A stretch of 64,000 nt of DNA. Origin: Triticum aestivum (taxonomy: Eukaryota > Streptophyta > Magnoliopsida > Poales > Poaceae). The translations under genes and the position numbers were made by a program. Positions 44,635 to 54,599 of the stretch are shown here, in pieces; the stretch's first letter is position 1; each line of letters opens with the position of its first letter. A model generated the notes under the pieces. That model was given only the letters and a program-made list of their open reading frames with translations, did no database searches and was not told the origin of the DNA. The stretch lies in assembly GCF_018294505.1 (NCBI RefSeq), contig NC_057800.1:177180113-177244112 (forward strand). The letters are read 5' to 3'.

Positions 44635-46191
44635 TACTACTTCTTGAGCTTGCATTGGTTTTCCCTTGAAGAGGAAAGGGTGATGCAGCAAAGTAGAGAT
44701 AAGTATTTCCCTCAGTTAAGAACCAAGGTATCAATCCAGTAGGAGGAACAGACAAGTCTCCAATGATAGCACCTGCACACACTAACAATTACTTGCACCC
44801 AACGAGATAAAGGGGTTGTCAATCCCTTCACGGTTACTTGCAAGGATGAGATCTGATAGAGATAGGTATAAAAGATAAATAAAAGTTCAAAGTAAAGTAA
44901 AGGCAAAAAATTGCAGCAAGGTATTTTTGGGTTTTTTGTTTTATAGATCTGAAAATAATATGATAGAATAGACTCGAGGGCCATAGTTTTCACTAGAGGC
45001 TTCTCCCTTGAAAGAACGCATATGGTGGGTAAACAAATTACTGTTGAGCAATTGATAGAAAATAGCAAAGTTATGACGATATCTAAGGCAATGGTCATGA
45101 ATATAGGCATCACATCCGTGACAAGTAGATCGGCTGCTGCCTGCATCTACTACTATTACTCCACACATCGACCGCTATCCAGCATGCATCTAGTGTATTA
45201 AGTTAACAAGAATGGAGTAACGCCTTAAGCAAGATGACATGATGTAGATGGATAGATCCAATCAATATGAAATAAACCCCATATTTTTATCCTTGATGGC
45301 AACAATACAAATACATGCCTTGCTAACCCTTCTGTCACCGGGTGAGGACACCGCAAGACTGAACCCAAAACAAAGCACCTCTCCCATTGCAAGAAAAATC
45401 AATCTAGTTGGTTAAACCAAATCAATAGATTGGAGAGAAATACAAAGCTATCTTTAAAAGAGTTCAGAGAAGAATCAAATAATAGTCATAGATAATCTGA
45501 TCATAAATCCACAATTCATCAGATCTCAACAAACGCACTGCAAAAGAAGATTAAATCGAATAGATCTCCGAGAACATCGAGGAGGACATTGTATTGAAGA
45601 TCAAAGAGAGAGAATAAGTCATCTAGCTACTAGCTATGGACCCATAGGTCTGTGGTAAACTACTCACACATCATCGAAAGGGCAGGAAGGTTGGTGTAGA
45701 GGCTCTCTGTGATCGAATCCCCCTCCGGCAGAGTACCGGAAAAGGCCCCAAGATGGGATCTCATGAGAACAAAAACTTGCGGCGGTAGAAAAGTATTTTT
45801 GGTGTGCCCTCTAGTATACGGGGAATATTTGACTATTTATAGAGCTGAGATTAGGGTTGGAGGAGTCCCACGGGGCCCACAATCTCATAGGGCGCGCCTG
45901 GTGAGCTTGTGGCTCACCCGTGGCTCTTCTGGCCTCCTCACAAATCTTCGTGGGTGTCTTCTTGTCCAAGAAAATCATCGAAAAGTTTCATTCCATTTGG
46001 ACTCCGTTTGGTATTGATTTTCTGTAAAAGACAAAACAAGGAAGAAATAGCAACTGGCACTGAGCACTAGGTTAGTAGGTTAGTCCAAAAAAATGATATA
46101 AAATAGCATAATAATGCATATAAAACCTCCAAGATGGATAATATAATAGCATGGGACAATAAAAAATTATAGATATGTTGGAGACGTATCA
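44635..46191 (-). repeat. 5' LTR of minus-strand Athila-type element
   Basis: On the minus strand it starts TGATACGTCTCCAACA (46191) and ends GCTCAAGAAGTAGTA (44635), 1557 bp. It belongs with the primer-binding site and gag at 44255-44623. The flanking base string next to its start is AGCAT (46192-46196). Its partner 3' LTR is not present in the window, so no duplication can be paired. Confidence 0.88.
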
Positions 46192-46242
46192 AGCATCCAT
46201 TCTCAAGGGACCACAAGATCTCACAACTATATTGCACACTGC

Positions 46243-46785
46243 ATTGCTCTTGTCAGTACCTCTTGCCCTATATCACTATACTTACATTCACAGTTGGTTG
46301 ATTATGTAGCATAACTGCACATGTTAGCTTCCATATCCTCCGTTTGGTCCAAATTATAAGATCTAAATTTACTATTACATTATGTAGAATAAACGCGATG
46401 CTTATTAAGAAACTTAGCTCTAGATTGTTCTTGTAAGGACCATATGTCATGTATCACTGTGCTTATATTGACAACTTGTTGACTGTGTAGCATTACTCCC
46501 AATCTTATATTCCCACCCTCCATTTCCTCCAAATTAGCAAATCTATATTTACTCTTACCAAAATGTTGAATAAAGCCACTACCACTTTAGAAGTTTAGCT
46601 CTACATTGCTCTTGGCAGTACCTTTTGCCTTGTAACAATCAACTTACATTGATACCAAGGTGATTATGTAGCATTACTCTACATTTTAGCTTCATTATCC
46701 TCTATCTGTTCCAATATTATCACATATATATTTACTCTCTCGACAAAATCTAGAATAAAGGCAATGTTTATGAAGAATTTTATAT
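46243..46785 (+). repeat. Three tandem repeats of 181 bp
   Basis: Units begin at 46243, 46424 and 46605 (attgctcttg, attgttcttg, attgctcttg), exactly 181 bases apart. Each contains 'tgtagcat', 'tccaaatta' or similar, 'tatttact' and 'gaataaa' at matching positions. The copies are strongly diverged from one another. Confidence 0.85.
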
Positions 46786-47004
46786 GATGAAATTCTTCAA
46801 TTATACGTCCGAAATGGAGAAGGGCTTTATAGAGCCAGAATAATTGCGAATGTAAGTCCATCCTTCTCAAGCCTTCAATTTTTGTGCTAGTATAGATTTG
46901 GATAGCATAATTTTCTAAAATGTTGTTTAGTTTGGTGTTTGTATCAAATTGCATGTTTGCAACAATTGCGAGTTTCAATCTTTAGTTGTAAAACCAAGTT
47001 TCAT

Positions 47005-47328
47005 ACCATGCACATTAATCAAAACAGATCCAATGGTTTTCTTTAGCCCTGCATGTATGCCTGTGTGGTTGATCTGTAATCAAATGGTGTGGTGAAGCTA
47101 CCCACACTTGCACCATGTCATTTCCTCATCCGTCTTAATTGATTTTGCAGATGATATGAACAACACACCATGCACATTAATCAAAATAGGTCCAATGATT
47201 TTCTTTAGCCCTGCATGTATGCTTGTGTTGTTGATCTAAATCTAGTGGTGTGGTGAATCTGCCCACACTTGCACCATGTCATTTCCTACTTTATCTTAAC
47301 TAATTTAGCCGATGATATATGAACACTG
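47005..47328 (+). repeat. 162-bp tandem duplication
   Basis: Two units starting with accatgcacattaatcaaaa at 47005 and 47167 are close copies, including 'tttagccctgcatgtatgc' and 'cacttgcaccatgtcattt'. It lies within the CACTA internal region. Confidence 0.88.
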
Positions 47329-47464
47329 CCATGTTATGTCAATGCCATTTTAAATTGTATATTTATTTGTCAATATAAAATGAGATGGAATTTATAGCAC
47401 ACTCTTCATCATTTCTTATATATACGTGCAAAATATGTTATCTGTCTGCTTGTTTCTCTTTCAG

Positions 47465-47671
47465 AGTGATATCCCTAATGACAGATAGAAGTCTCCTGAA
47501 GATTGTGAGACAAACCCATTGCTTGTCCCTCTAACATATATTGCAGTGAAGAAGGCAAAACATCTTGAAGATAGCAAGACAACCCCCAAGTCATGTCTTG
47601 ATGTAGTGTTCAAGATACTCACCACTAGCCGTGACACAAGCTTGCAGAAGACGCTACTTGAATCAGTTTGA
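47465..47671 (+). pseudogene. Possible 3' exon of a CACTA-borne gene
   Basis: After an acceptor-like tttctctttcag (47464) there is a frame of 69 codons. It has an in-frame TAG near 47486, then continues with LVPLTYIAVKKAKHLEDSKT, PKSCLDVVFKILTT and LLESV before the TGA at 47669-47671. It could be the last exon of a CACTA accessory protein (TNPA-like position, near the terminus). The product is not recognised, and the broken frame makes function unlikely. Confidence 0.35.
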
Positions 47672-48121
47672 CTTCTTCAATCTCTTAACTTCAAGTGAAA
47701 GAAATGGTTCAACTCAGCTCCTACACGAAGTCTAATCTCTAAGAAAGATCGCAGGGAACTCCAATGTGTACATCATTGCTAAACAACTAGAGCTGGAAGA
47801 TATGAGCAAAAAACTAGGGCGGTCTCATCAGCTTGCTTAGCTACTTGTGCAGTAGCTCTTGTGCTAGGCTAATGTTTCTTAAACTATGCTGAAGTGGTCT
47901 CGGTTCTATATATTATTTTGTTGGCGCATTTATTTGCACTAATGTATGTAATCTACTGTTTGGTTGTGCTTTATCATAACTGGTGGCCAACTTTGATGCC
48001 CAGCGGATCTAATATGTTGTAATTTCTTCATTGTATTTTAGGTTCATTCTTAGTTAATATGTCATAATTTCTTTATTGTACAGTGTACATTAATTCATAG
48101 TTATTGTATATGCTATCATCG

Positions 48122-49100
48122 CTCTTTCGTAAAGGCCGAAAGATTTGATGGAGGCCAACAGGCGCAAATGTTATTGGGCCGCCAAAAATAAACATGCAAC
48201 ACAAATGAGGCGGTAGGTATAGCCAGCCATAATTGGGCTGACCCACAACTGGCTATAGTTGGGCCAAAACTTAACTAGACCAAAATTAATATGGGCCCTT
48301 CATGGACCAGATCGACCCACCGTCATTACATGGGCCCATAACCATGACGGGCCATTAGCATGCCCAAACGTAAGGTGGGCCCCCAGTAACTTCGGGTTGT
48401 TAATAGACCGAACAATCCGCAGGCCTTAATTGGTCCAAAAGATACCATAAGCATTTAATAGGCTGAAAAGCAAATTTGGCCTGAATTATGTTGAAGAGTC
48501 TATGGGCTGATAGTAGGCCGAGATATACCACGGGTCATGATTTTCCCAATTACACGACGGGCCGTTAACAAGCCAAATGTACCTCGGGTTTGGTTGGCCC
48601 AATCACATCCTGGGCCATTAACAAGCCGAAAGCCAAGTCGGCCCATAGACGAGCCCAAATAAACCACGGTCCTTTAACAGGCCGAAAGTCAGGTCGGGCT
48701 AGAATTTTGCTACCGTGAACATGGGCCATTAATAGGACGAAAGTCATGTGGGACCAGAAATGGGTCCAAGTGTAGTACGAGCCATTAACAGTCCGAAAGA
48801 CACACTAGGCTGGCAATGGGCCCATCAGTACAACGAGCCGCTAACAGGCCGAAAGACATATTTGGCAGAAAACAACCCAATTCCACTAAGGGCCGCTAAC
48901 AGGCCGAAATGGGTCCAAGTATACCATGGGCCTTTAACAAGCCAAAAGACACACCAGCTGGAATTGGGCCCAAAGACATAACAGACTATTAATGGGTCAG
49001 AACTGCCAGTGGGTCATAATTGATCTAGCTGCAATCAAGAGTTAGTGGGGCGACCCACTAACTTTTGAATATATCCTATGGGCATTTGACTGGGCCATCC
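48122..49100 (+). repeat. CACTA subterminal repeats (GGCCC/AGGCCGAAAG)
   Basis: Variants of 'gggccattaacaggccgaaag' recur about every 50-70 bases, more than a dozen times. Such subterminal repeats bind the element-encoded accessory protein in CACTA transposons. The frames overlapping this part are composition artefacts. Confidence 0.85.
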
Positions 49101-49557
49101 TTTTTAACTAAAAGGACCACTGTTGGGTCTTGCCACGTGTCATCATTTCATAGGAGCATATCGTCCATTGGATGGGCGGCACTTGCCACAACGTAGAGCT
49201 AACGCGTGGCTCCGTTGGCAAAGGAGAATCCGACATGTGGAAAATCGTCATTGGTCAAGGTGGTTAACGGGTATCAGATCCAGGACCCGTACCTGATAGC
49301 TTAATGGTGACCCATTATGGTGGCTGCCACATGTCGGTTACCCTTGATGGAAACACTTCCATGACACATCATTTATCATTATGGAATTGGACACTTCCGT
49401 GATGAAAAAGTGATTATTCTCATGGAACACAAACCTAAAAAATAGGCATGACTATCTTGAATCTGTCATAAAACTGTCATAGATGTACATGGGTGACAGA
49501 AAATGTGACTTGTTGTGACAAATGTGTGTCATCACATATGTGTCTTTTTTGGTAGTG
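49101..49557 (+). repeat. CACTA right terminal region
   Basis: It ends in the CACTA terminus (GGTAGTG) and carries imperfect inverted motifs such as 'tgacagaaaatgtgact'. The sequence pattern matches the ends of large Triticeae CACTA families. The start of this feature is an estimate. Confidence 0.75.
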
Positions 49558-49558
49558 G

Positions 49559-49956
49559 CACGAGCATATCTCCATGGAGGCGCAGATCGAGGCGCGGCCT
49601 GCTAATGCATACTTCATGGCTCTATACCACATGGATCCGGAGTTTGAGGAGATGCGGACGACCATTGACGCCCTCTTGAAGTCCGCCAGGGAGGCGAGGA
49701 GGCGAGGTCAACGCACGCAATGAAGCAACGCCAAATGGAAGAGATTTTGTGGGAGGTCGACGTGTTCTTCACGCCAGTTCCTTTCAATGATGAAGAGGAA
49801 ATGTCATGCACGTCGGCAAACTCTCCCCTGCATCCCGCAACATGGAGGCCTCTACCTCTGACAACAAGGACATTGTCATCTCTACAACGACGACGAGGCG
49901 ATCAACGCTCCGGCAATTTCAGGCAACTAAATGGGTGCGCCAACGATTTAGTTTAG
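49559..49956 (+). pseudogene. Gene-fragment-like coding remnant, frameshifted
   Basis: Directly beyond the CACTA terminus is a GC-rich stretch that reads as protein: ISMEAQIEARPANAYFMALY, then MDPEFEEMRTTIDALLKSAR, REARRRGQRTQ and a TGA near 49722. Shifting frame there continues as MEEILWEVDVFFTPVPFNDE to about 49956. The mix of acidic and basic residues suggests a helical protein. I do not recognise the family. It may be a gene piece carried next to the transposon or part of another element. Confidence 0.35.
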
Positions 49957-50718
49957 TTAGGTTATATTCCGTGATGTGAACAGTGGTTTTGAAATCTTGA
50001 ATGTATGTAGTGAAATCAGATGTATTAGTGGTATGTGCTTCTCCTCGAGTACTACTAGTATATGGTTTACTAGTGGTGTTCAACACACACAAACCACTCA
50101 TAAGTTTTGTATTAGCCCACACATCACTTGTATCCACTTACCAGTAGCGTGATATAATTGCCATACCAGATATACAACACTAACAAGTTTAGTACACTGT
50201 TCGTAGGCTTTCTTGTGTCAGTGATATATTGGGGTATTCTCACCACCTCATAGCAATGAGGTCATCACAACAAGCTAACCACCTCTCACCCCTTCAACAA
50301 AGGGCGGCGATAGTCGCCAGCGGACCGGCCGAACTGTTGGGCTAGTCTATCCCCAGCTGTCCGATTGAATGAGTCAGGGCCGTCTGATCTGCGCGCGAGC
50401 CCCCACCAAATGAACTGTTGCAGCAGAAATAAACAAGACCCATTGCAACCGTTGTTTCTCCCCACCACAATGAGGAAACAGGGGAACCGCTTGCTCCCAC
50501 GTCGTCCCGTCCTAGATCCGTGGCGGTGGCGGCCGAATCCACTGGATTTTTGTTTCCGGCTACATGCTCAGCTCGAGGAAGGCCCCCCATCTATCTTGTG
50601 ACCTCTAATTTTATTCAACCATGTATTACATACGTGGTAACCTCCTTGCCGCCATGGATTTGGGTTCAAGCTCTGGGATGAGCTCCTCTGCAGTTGATGG
50701 CCAAAGGCGGCAAGACCC
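49957..50718. other. Unassigned sequence
   Basis: No feature was recognised in these 760 bases. A GC-rich part at about 50290-50600 gives overlapping frames on both strands (for example 50365-50601 plus, 50342-50590 minus) without family resemblance. The last bases, GACCC at 50714-50718, flank the Athila-type 3' LTR and would be its target duplication; the partner is not in the window. Confidence 0.5.
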
Positions 50719-52239
50719 TGATGACCCACAAGTGTAGAGGATCTATCGTAGCCTTTTCGATAAGTAAGAGTGTCGAACCCAACGAGGAGAAGAAGGAAAT
50801 GATAAGCGGTTTTCAGTAAGGTATTCTCTGCAAGCACTGAAATTATCGGTAACAGATAGTTTTGTGATAAGGTAATTTGTAACATGTAACAAGTAATAAA
50901 AGTAAATAAGGTGCAGCAAGATGGCCCAATTCTTTTTGTAGGAAAGGACAAGCCTGGACAAACTCTTATATAAAAGAAAGCACTCCTGAGGACACATGGG
51001 GATTATCGTCAAGCTAGTTTTCATCATGTTCATATGATTCGCGTTCGGTACTTTGATAATTTGATATGTTGGTGGACCGGTGCTTGGGTACTTCCCTTCC
51101 TTGGGCAAGCATCCCACTTATGATTAACCCCTATTTCAAGCATCCACAACTACAACAGAAGTATTAAGGTAAACCTAACCATAGCATGAAACATATGTAT
51201 CCAGATCAGCCCCTTACAAAGCAACGCCTAAACTAGGGTTTAAGCTTCTGTCACTCTAGCAACCCATCATCTACTTATTACTTCCCAATGCCTTCCTCTA
51301 GGCCCAAACAATGGTGAAGTGTCATCTACTCTACGTTCACATGACACCACTATAGGAAAGAAAACATACATCTCATCGAAATATCGAATGAATACCAAAT
51401 TCACATGACTACTTATAGCAAGATTTCTCCCATGTCCTCAGGAACAAACGTAACTACTCACAAATCATATTCACGTTCATAACCAGAGGGGTATTAATAT
51501 GCATAAAGGATCTGAACATATGATCTTCCACCTAATAAACCAACTAGCATCAACTACAAAGAGTAATCAACACTACTAGTAACCCGCAGGTACCAATTTG
51601 AGGCTTTGGGACAAAGATTGGATACAAGAGATGAACTAGGGTTTGAGATGAGATGGTGCTGGTGAAGATGTTTATGGAGATTGACCCCCTCCCAATGAGA
51701 GGATCATTGGTGATGATGATTGTGATGATTTCCCCCTCCCGGAGGGAAGTTTCCCCGGCAGAACAGCTCCGTCGGAGCCCTAGATTGGTTCCGCCAAGGT
51801 TCCGCCTCGTGGCGGCGAAGTTTCATCCCGTGAGCTAACTTATGATTTTTTTCCTCCATGAAAGACCTCATATAGCAGAAGATGGCATCAGAGGGCTGCT
51901 AGGGGGCCCACGAGGCAGGGGGCGTGCCTAGGGGGTAGGGCGCGTCCCCACCCTCATGGATGGTGGGTGGCCCCCCTCTGGTACTTCTTTCGCCCAATAT
52001 TTTTTATATATTCTAAAACTTGCTCCTGTGAAGTTTCGGGACTTTTGGAGTTGTGCAGAATAGGTCTCTAATATTTGCTCCTTTTCCAGCCCAGAATTCC
52101 AGCTGCCAACATTCTCTCTCTTCATGTAAACCTTGTAAAATAAGAGAGAATAAGCATGAGTATTGTGACATAATGTGTAATAACAACCCATAATGCAATA
52201 AATATTGTTATAAAAGCATGATGCAAAATGGGCGTATCA
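50719..52239 (-). repeat. 3' LTR of the Athila-type element
   Basis: On the minus strand it starts TGATACGCCCATTTTGC (52239) and ends CTTGTGGGTCATCA (50719), 1521 bp. The polypurine tract precedes it. It differs in sequence from the TGATACGTCTCC LTRs elsewhere in the window, although both belong to the same broad group. Confidence 0.9.
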
Positions 52240-52256
52240 ACTCCCCCAAGCTTAGA
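52240..52256 (-). other. Polypurine tract of the Athila-type element
   Basis: On the minus strand AAGCTTGGGGGAGT lies directly before the LTR start, comparable to AAGCTTGGGGATGC in the element at 22052-29190. Confidence 0.8.
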
Positions 52257-53676
52257 CCTCGCTTGTCCTCAAGCGGAAGCCGATATCGATAAATATGTCC
52301 ACAAGTTTAGAGATAGGGGTGTCAATAAAAATAAAATATGGACATGAGGGCATCATGATCAATCTTATAACAGCAACATATATAAATATTGTCATATGAT
52401 TTCTTATGCTAAAGTAACAATGCATTCACAATTTCAAGTATGAATCAGAAACTTTATTGAGAACCAACAAGCTATAATCTCAGTCATTGAAGCAATTGCA
52501 ATTTATCATAACATCAAAAAGAGTCAATATAAGAGCTTTTCAGCAAGTCCACATACTCAACCATCATTTAGTCTTTCACAATTGCTAACACTCACGCAAT
52601 ATTTATGGTTATGAAGTTTTAGTCAGACACAGAGAAAGATAGGGGCTTATAGTTTTGCCTCCCAACCTTTTACCTCAAGGGAAATTTCAACAATAATAGT
52701 TCATGAAAACTCACATCCAATTAGCCATATACATCAGGATCTTTCCAACACATTGTTCTTGCCAAAGGATAAAATGTAAAAGGGAAAGGTGAAGATCACC
52801 GTGACTCTTTGCATGAAGTATAAAACAAAAATAAAAGATAGGCCCTTCACAGAGGGAAGCAGAGGTTGTCATGTGATTTTATGGTTGGATGCATGAAGTC
52901 TTAATGCAAAAGAACGTCACTTTATAGTGCCACTTGTGATATGGACCTTTATTATACAGTCCGTCGCTTTTATTTCTTCCACATCACAAGATCGTATAAA
53001 GCTTATTTTATCCGCACTAATAAATCATACATATTTAGAGAGCAATTTTTATTGCTAGCAACAATGACAACTTACTTGAAGGATCTTACTCAATCCATAG
53101 GTAGATATGGTGGACTCTCATGGCAAAACTGGGTTTAAGGATATTTGGAAGCACAAGTAGTATCTCTACTTGGTGCAAAGAATTTGGCTAGCATGAGAGG
53201 GAAAGGAAAGATCAACATGTTGGATGATCCATGACAATATAATTTATCTCAGATGTAAGAAAACATAACCCATTACGTTGTCTTCCTTGTCCAACCTCAA
53301 CTCTTTAGCATGTCATACTTTAATGAGTGCTCACAATCATAAAAGATGTCCAAGATAGTATATTTATATGTGAAAACCTCGCTTTCTTTATTAATTCCTA
53401 TTAATTGCAACGATGACCAAAATTATGTTTGTCAACTCTCAACAACTTTTATTCATCATACTCTTTATATGTGAAGTCATTACTCTCCATAAGATCCATA
53501 TGATCCCTTAATTTCTTTTTGTTCTTTCTCTTTTATTTTATTCCCTCAAGATCATAGTAAGATAATCAAGCCCTTGACTCAACACTAATCTTTATTATAT
53601 AAAGCTCACGGACTCGATTACATAGAAGGATCCTAAAGCAAAACTCAAAACTAGATCATACTAAAGCTTTATTCTA
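52257..53676 (-). other. 3' non-coding internal region of the Athila-type element
   Basis: No coding frame was recognised. The part 52740-53200 recurs as the reverse complement at 1-475. It lies between the extra ORF and the polypurine tract. Confidence 0.75.
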
Positions 53677-54222
53677 CTATATCAAGATATTACCAAAAGG
53701 ATCAAACCAAGAAAAGCGGTAAAGATAAAAGTGATGGTGATACGATACCGGGGCACTCCCCCAAGCTTGGCAGTTGCCAAGGGGAGTGCCCATACCCATG
53801 CGTTTATATCTCTTTCTTCGAGGATGGTGATGATGGAGTTGTTGATGGCGTGTGCTCTTCTTCCTTAATTTGTGCTTGAGGATAGAATTTTGCTCCCTTA
53901 GGTCCTCGATCTCCCGCTCAAGGCTTAATAAATTTTTGCATAGTTCTTGTTTTTTCTCCTGCAAGAGACAAAAAGGGATAAACTCGATCTTAGGTTTCTT
54001 TGCTCTATTGGGGAGGCTTGACTTTTTGAACTCCACATGCATGTCCCCAGGTTGAGGTAATGGGACTTCATCTTCATCTGAGATCATCTCCTCCTTTCCC
54101 CTAGGCTCATAGTCTTCTTCTTCCTCCGTGGTCCAACCACAATGCTCCAAGTCCCCGTAGACCTTATGATCTGCAAGGTAATCAGCCACATAGCTTTCTC
54201 CCTCTGAATCTTGGGATGACAT
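53677..54222 (-). CDS. Extra ORF downstream of integrase (181 aa, acidic then coiled coil)
   Basis: An uninterrupted frame from ATG at 54222. The N-terminal third is acidic (WTTEEEEDYEPRGKEEM, residues about 30-50). It is followed by a KKPKIEF segment. A Leu-rich, heptad-like stretch (about residues 86-118: LLQEKKQELCKNLL, EREIEDLREQNSILKHKL) is likely a coiled coil. Next come a His-rich/basic patch (HQQLHHHH, PRRKRYKR) that could be a nuclear signal, and an aromatic tail. There is no membrane segment, so it does not look like an env protein although it occupies the position of the env-like gene of Athila elements. Function is unknown. It is intact while the adjacent pol is broken in many places; chance preservation of a 546-base frame is possible. 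Confidence 0.6.
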   Translation of the reverse strand: MSSQDSEGESYVADYLADHKVYGDLEHCGWTTEEEEDYEPRGKEEMISDEDEVPLPQPGDMHVEFKKSSLPNRAKKPKIEFIPFCLLQEKKQELCKNLLSLEREIEDLREQNSILKHKLRKKSTRHQQLHHHHPRRKRYKRMGMGTPLGNCQAWGSAPVSYHHHFYLYRFSWFDPFGNILI

Positions 54223-54599
54223 ATTGCTCTAATCTGCAGCAGAAACAACTCGAAACAAAGACAGAGGATATTTGCGTGATACGGTGGTCAAAACCTTCGT
54301 GAGATTATATAGTGAACTTTTACCGACCAAAAGAAGTATTGTGCAAGAAAATGGAGTCCGGAGAGCACACGAGGTGCCCACGAGGCAGGGGCACACCCAG
54401 GGGGGTAGGGCGCGCCCTCCACCCTCGTGGACGCCTTGTGTCCTTCCCGGACTGCTTCTTATTTTCCTGTTTTTCTTAAATATTCCAAAACGGAGAGAAA
54501 TTGCTATTAGAACTGTTTTGGAGTCAGTTTACTTACCATACCTCAGAACTATTCCCTTTTAGAGTCTGATACGTTCTGGAGAGTGTCCTTTATGTATTC
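54223..54599 (-). other. Spacer between extra ORF and pol
   Basis: No coding frame is supported. The sequence includes a GC-rich 'cacgaggcaggggcacacccaggggggtagggcgcgccc' type block (about 54375-54420) that resembles the GC-rich block found in the LTRs of this group, which suggests a partial LTR-derived stretch. Confidence 0.5.

Larger units (their letters stand above)
46192..49557 (+). mobile_element. CACTA DNA transposon, right-hand part
   Basis: The right terminus reads CTTTTTTGGTAGTG, the reverse complement of CACTACCAAAAAAG, a CACTA end; the possible 3-bp target duplication is GCA (49558-49560). Inward lie about 1 kb of GGCCC-rich subterminal repeats, then a coding-like exon, a 162-bp duplication and three 181-bp tandem repeats. 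The left part is not in the window: the segment starts at the LTR of the element at 44635-46191, which inserted into this transposon. No transposase (TPase) domain is visible here. Confidence 0.85.
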
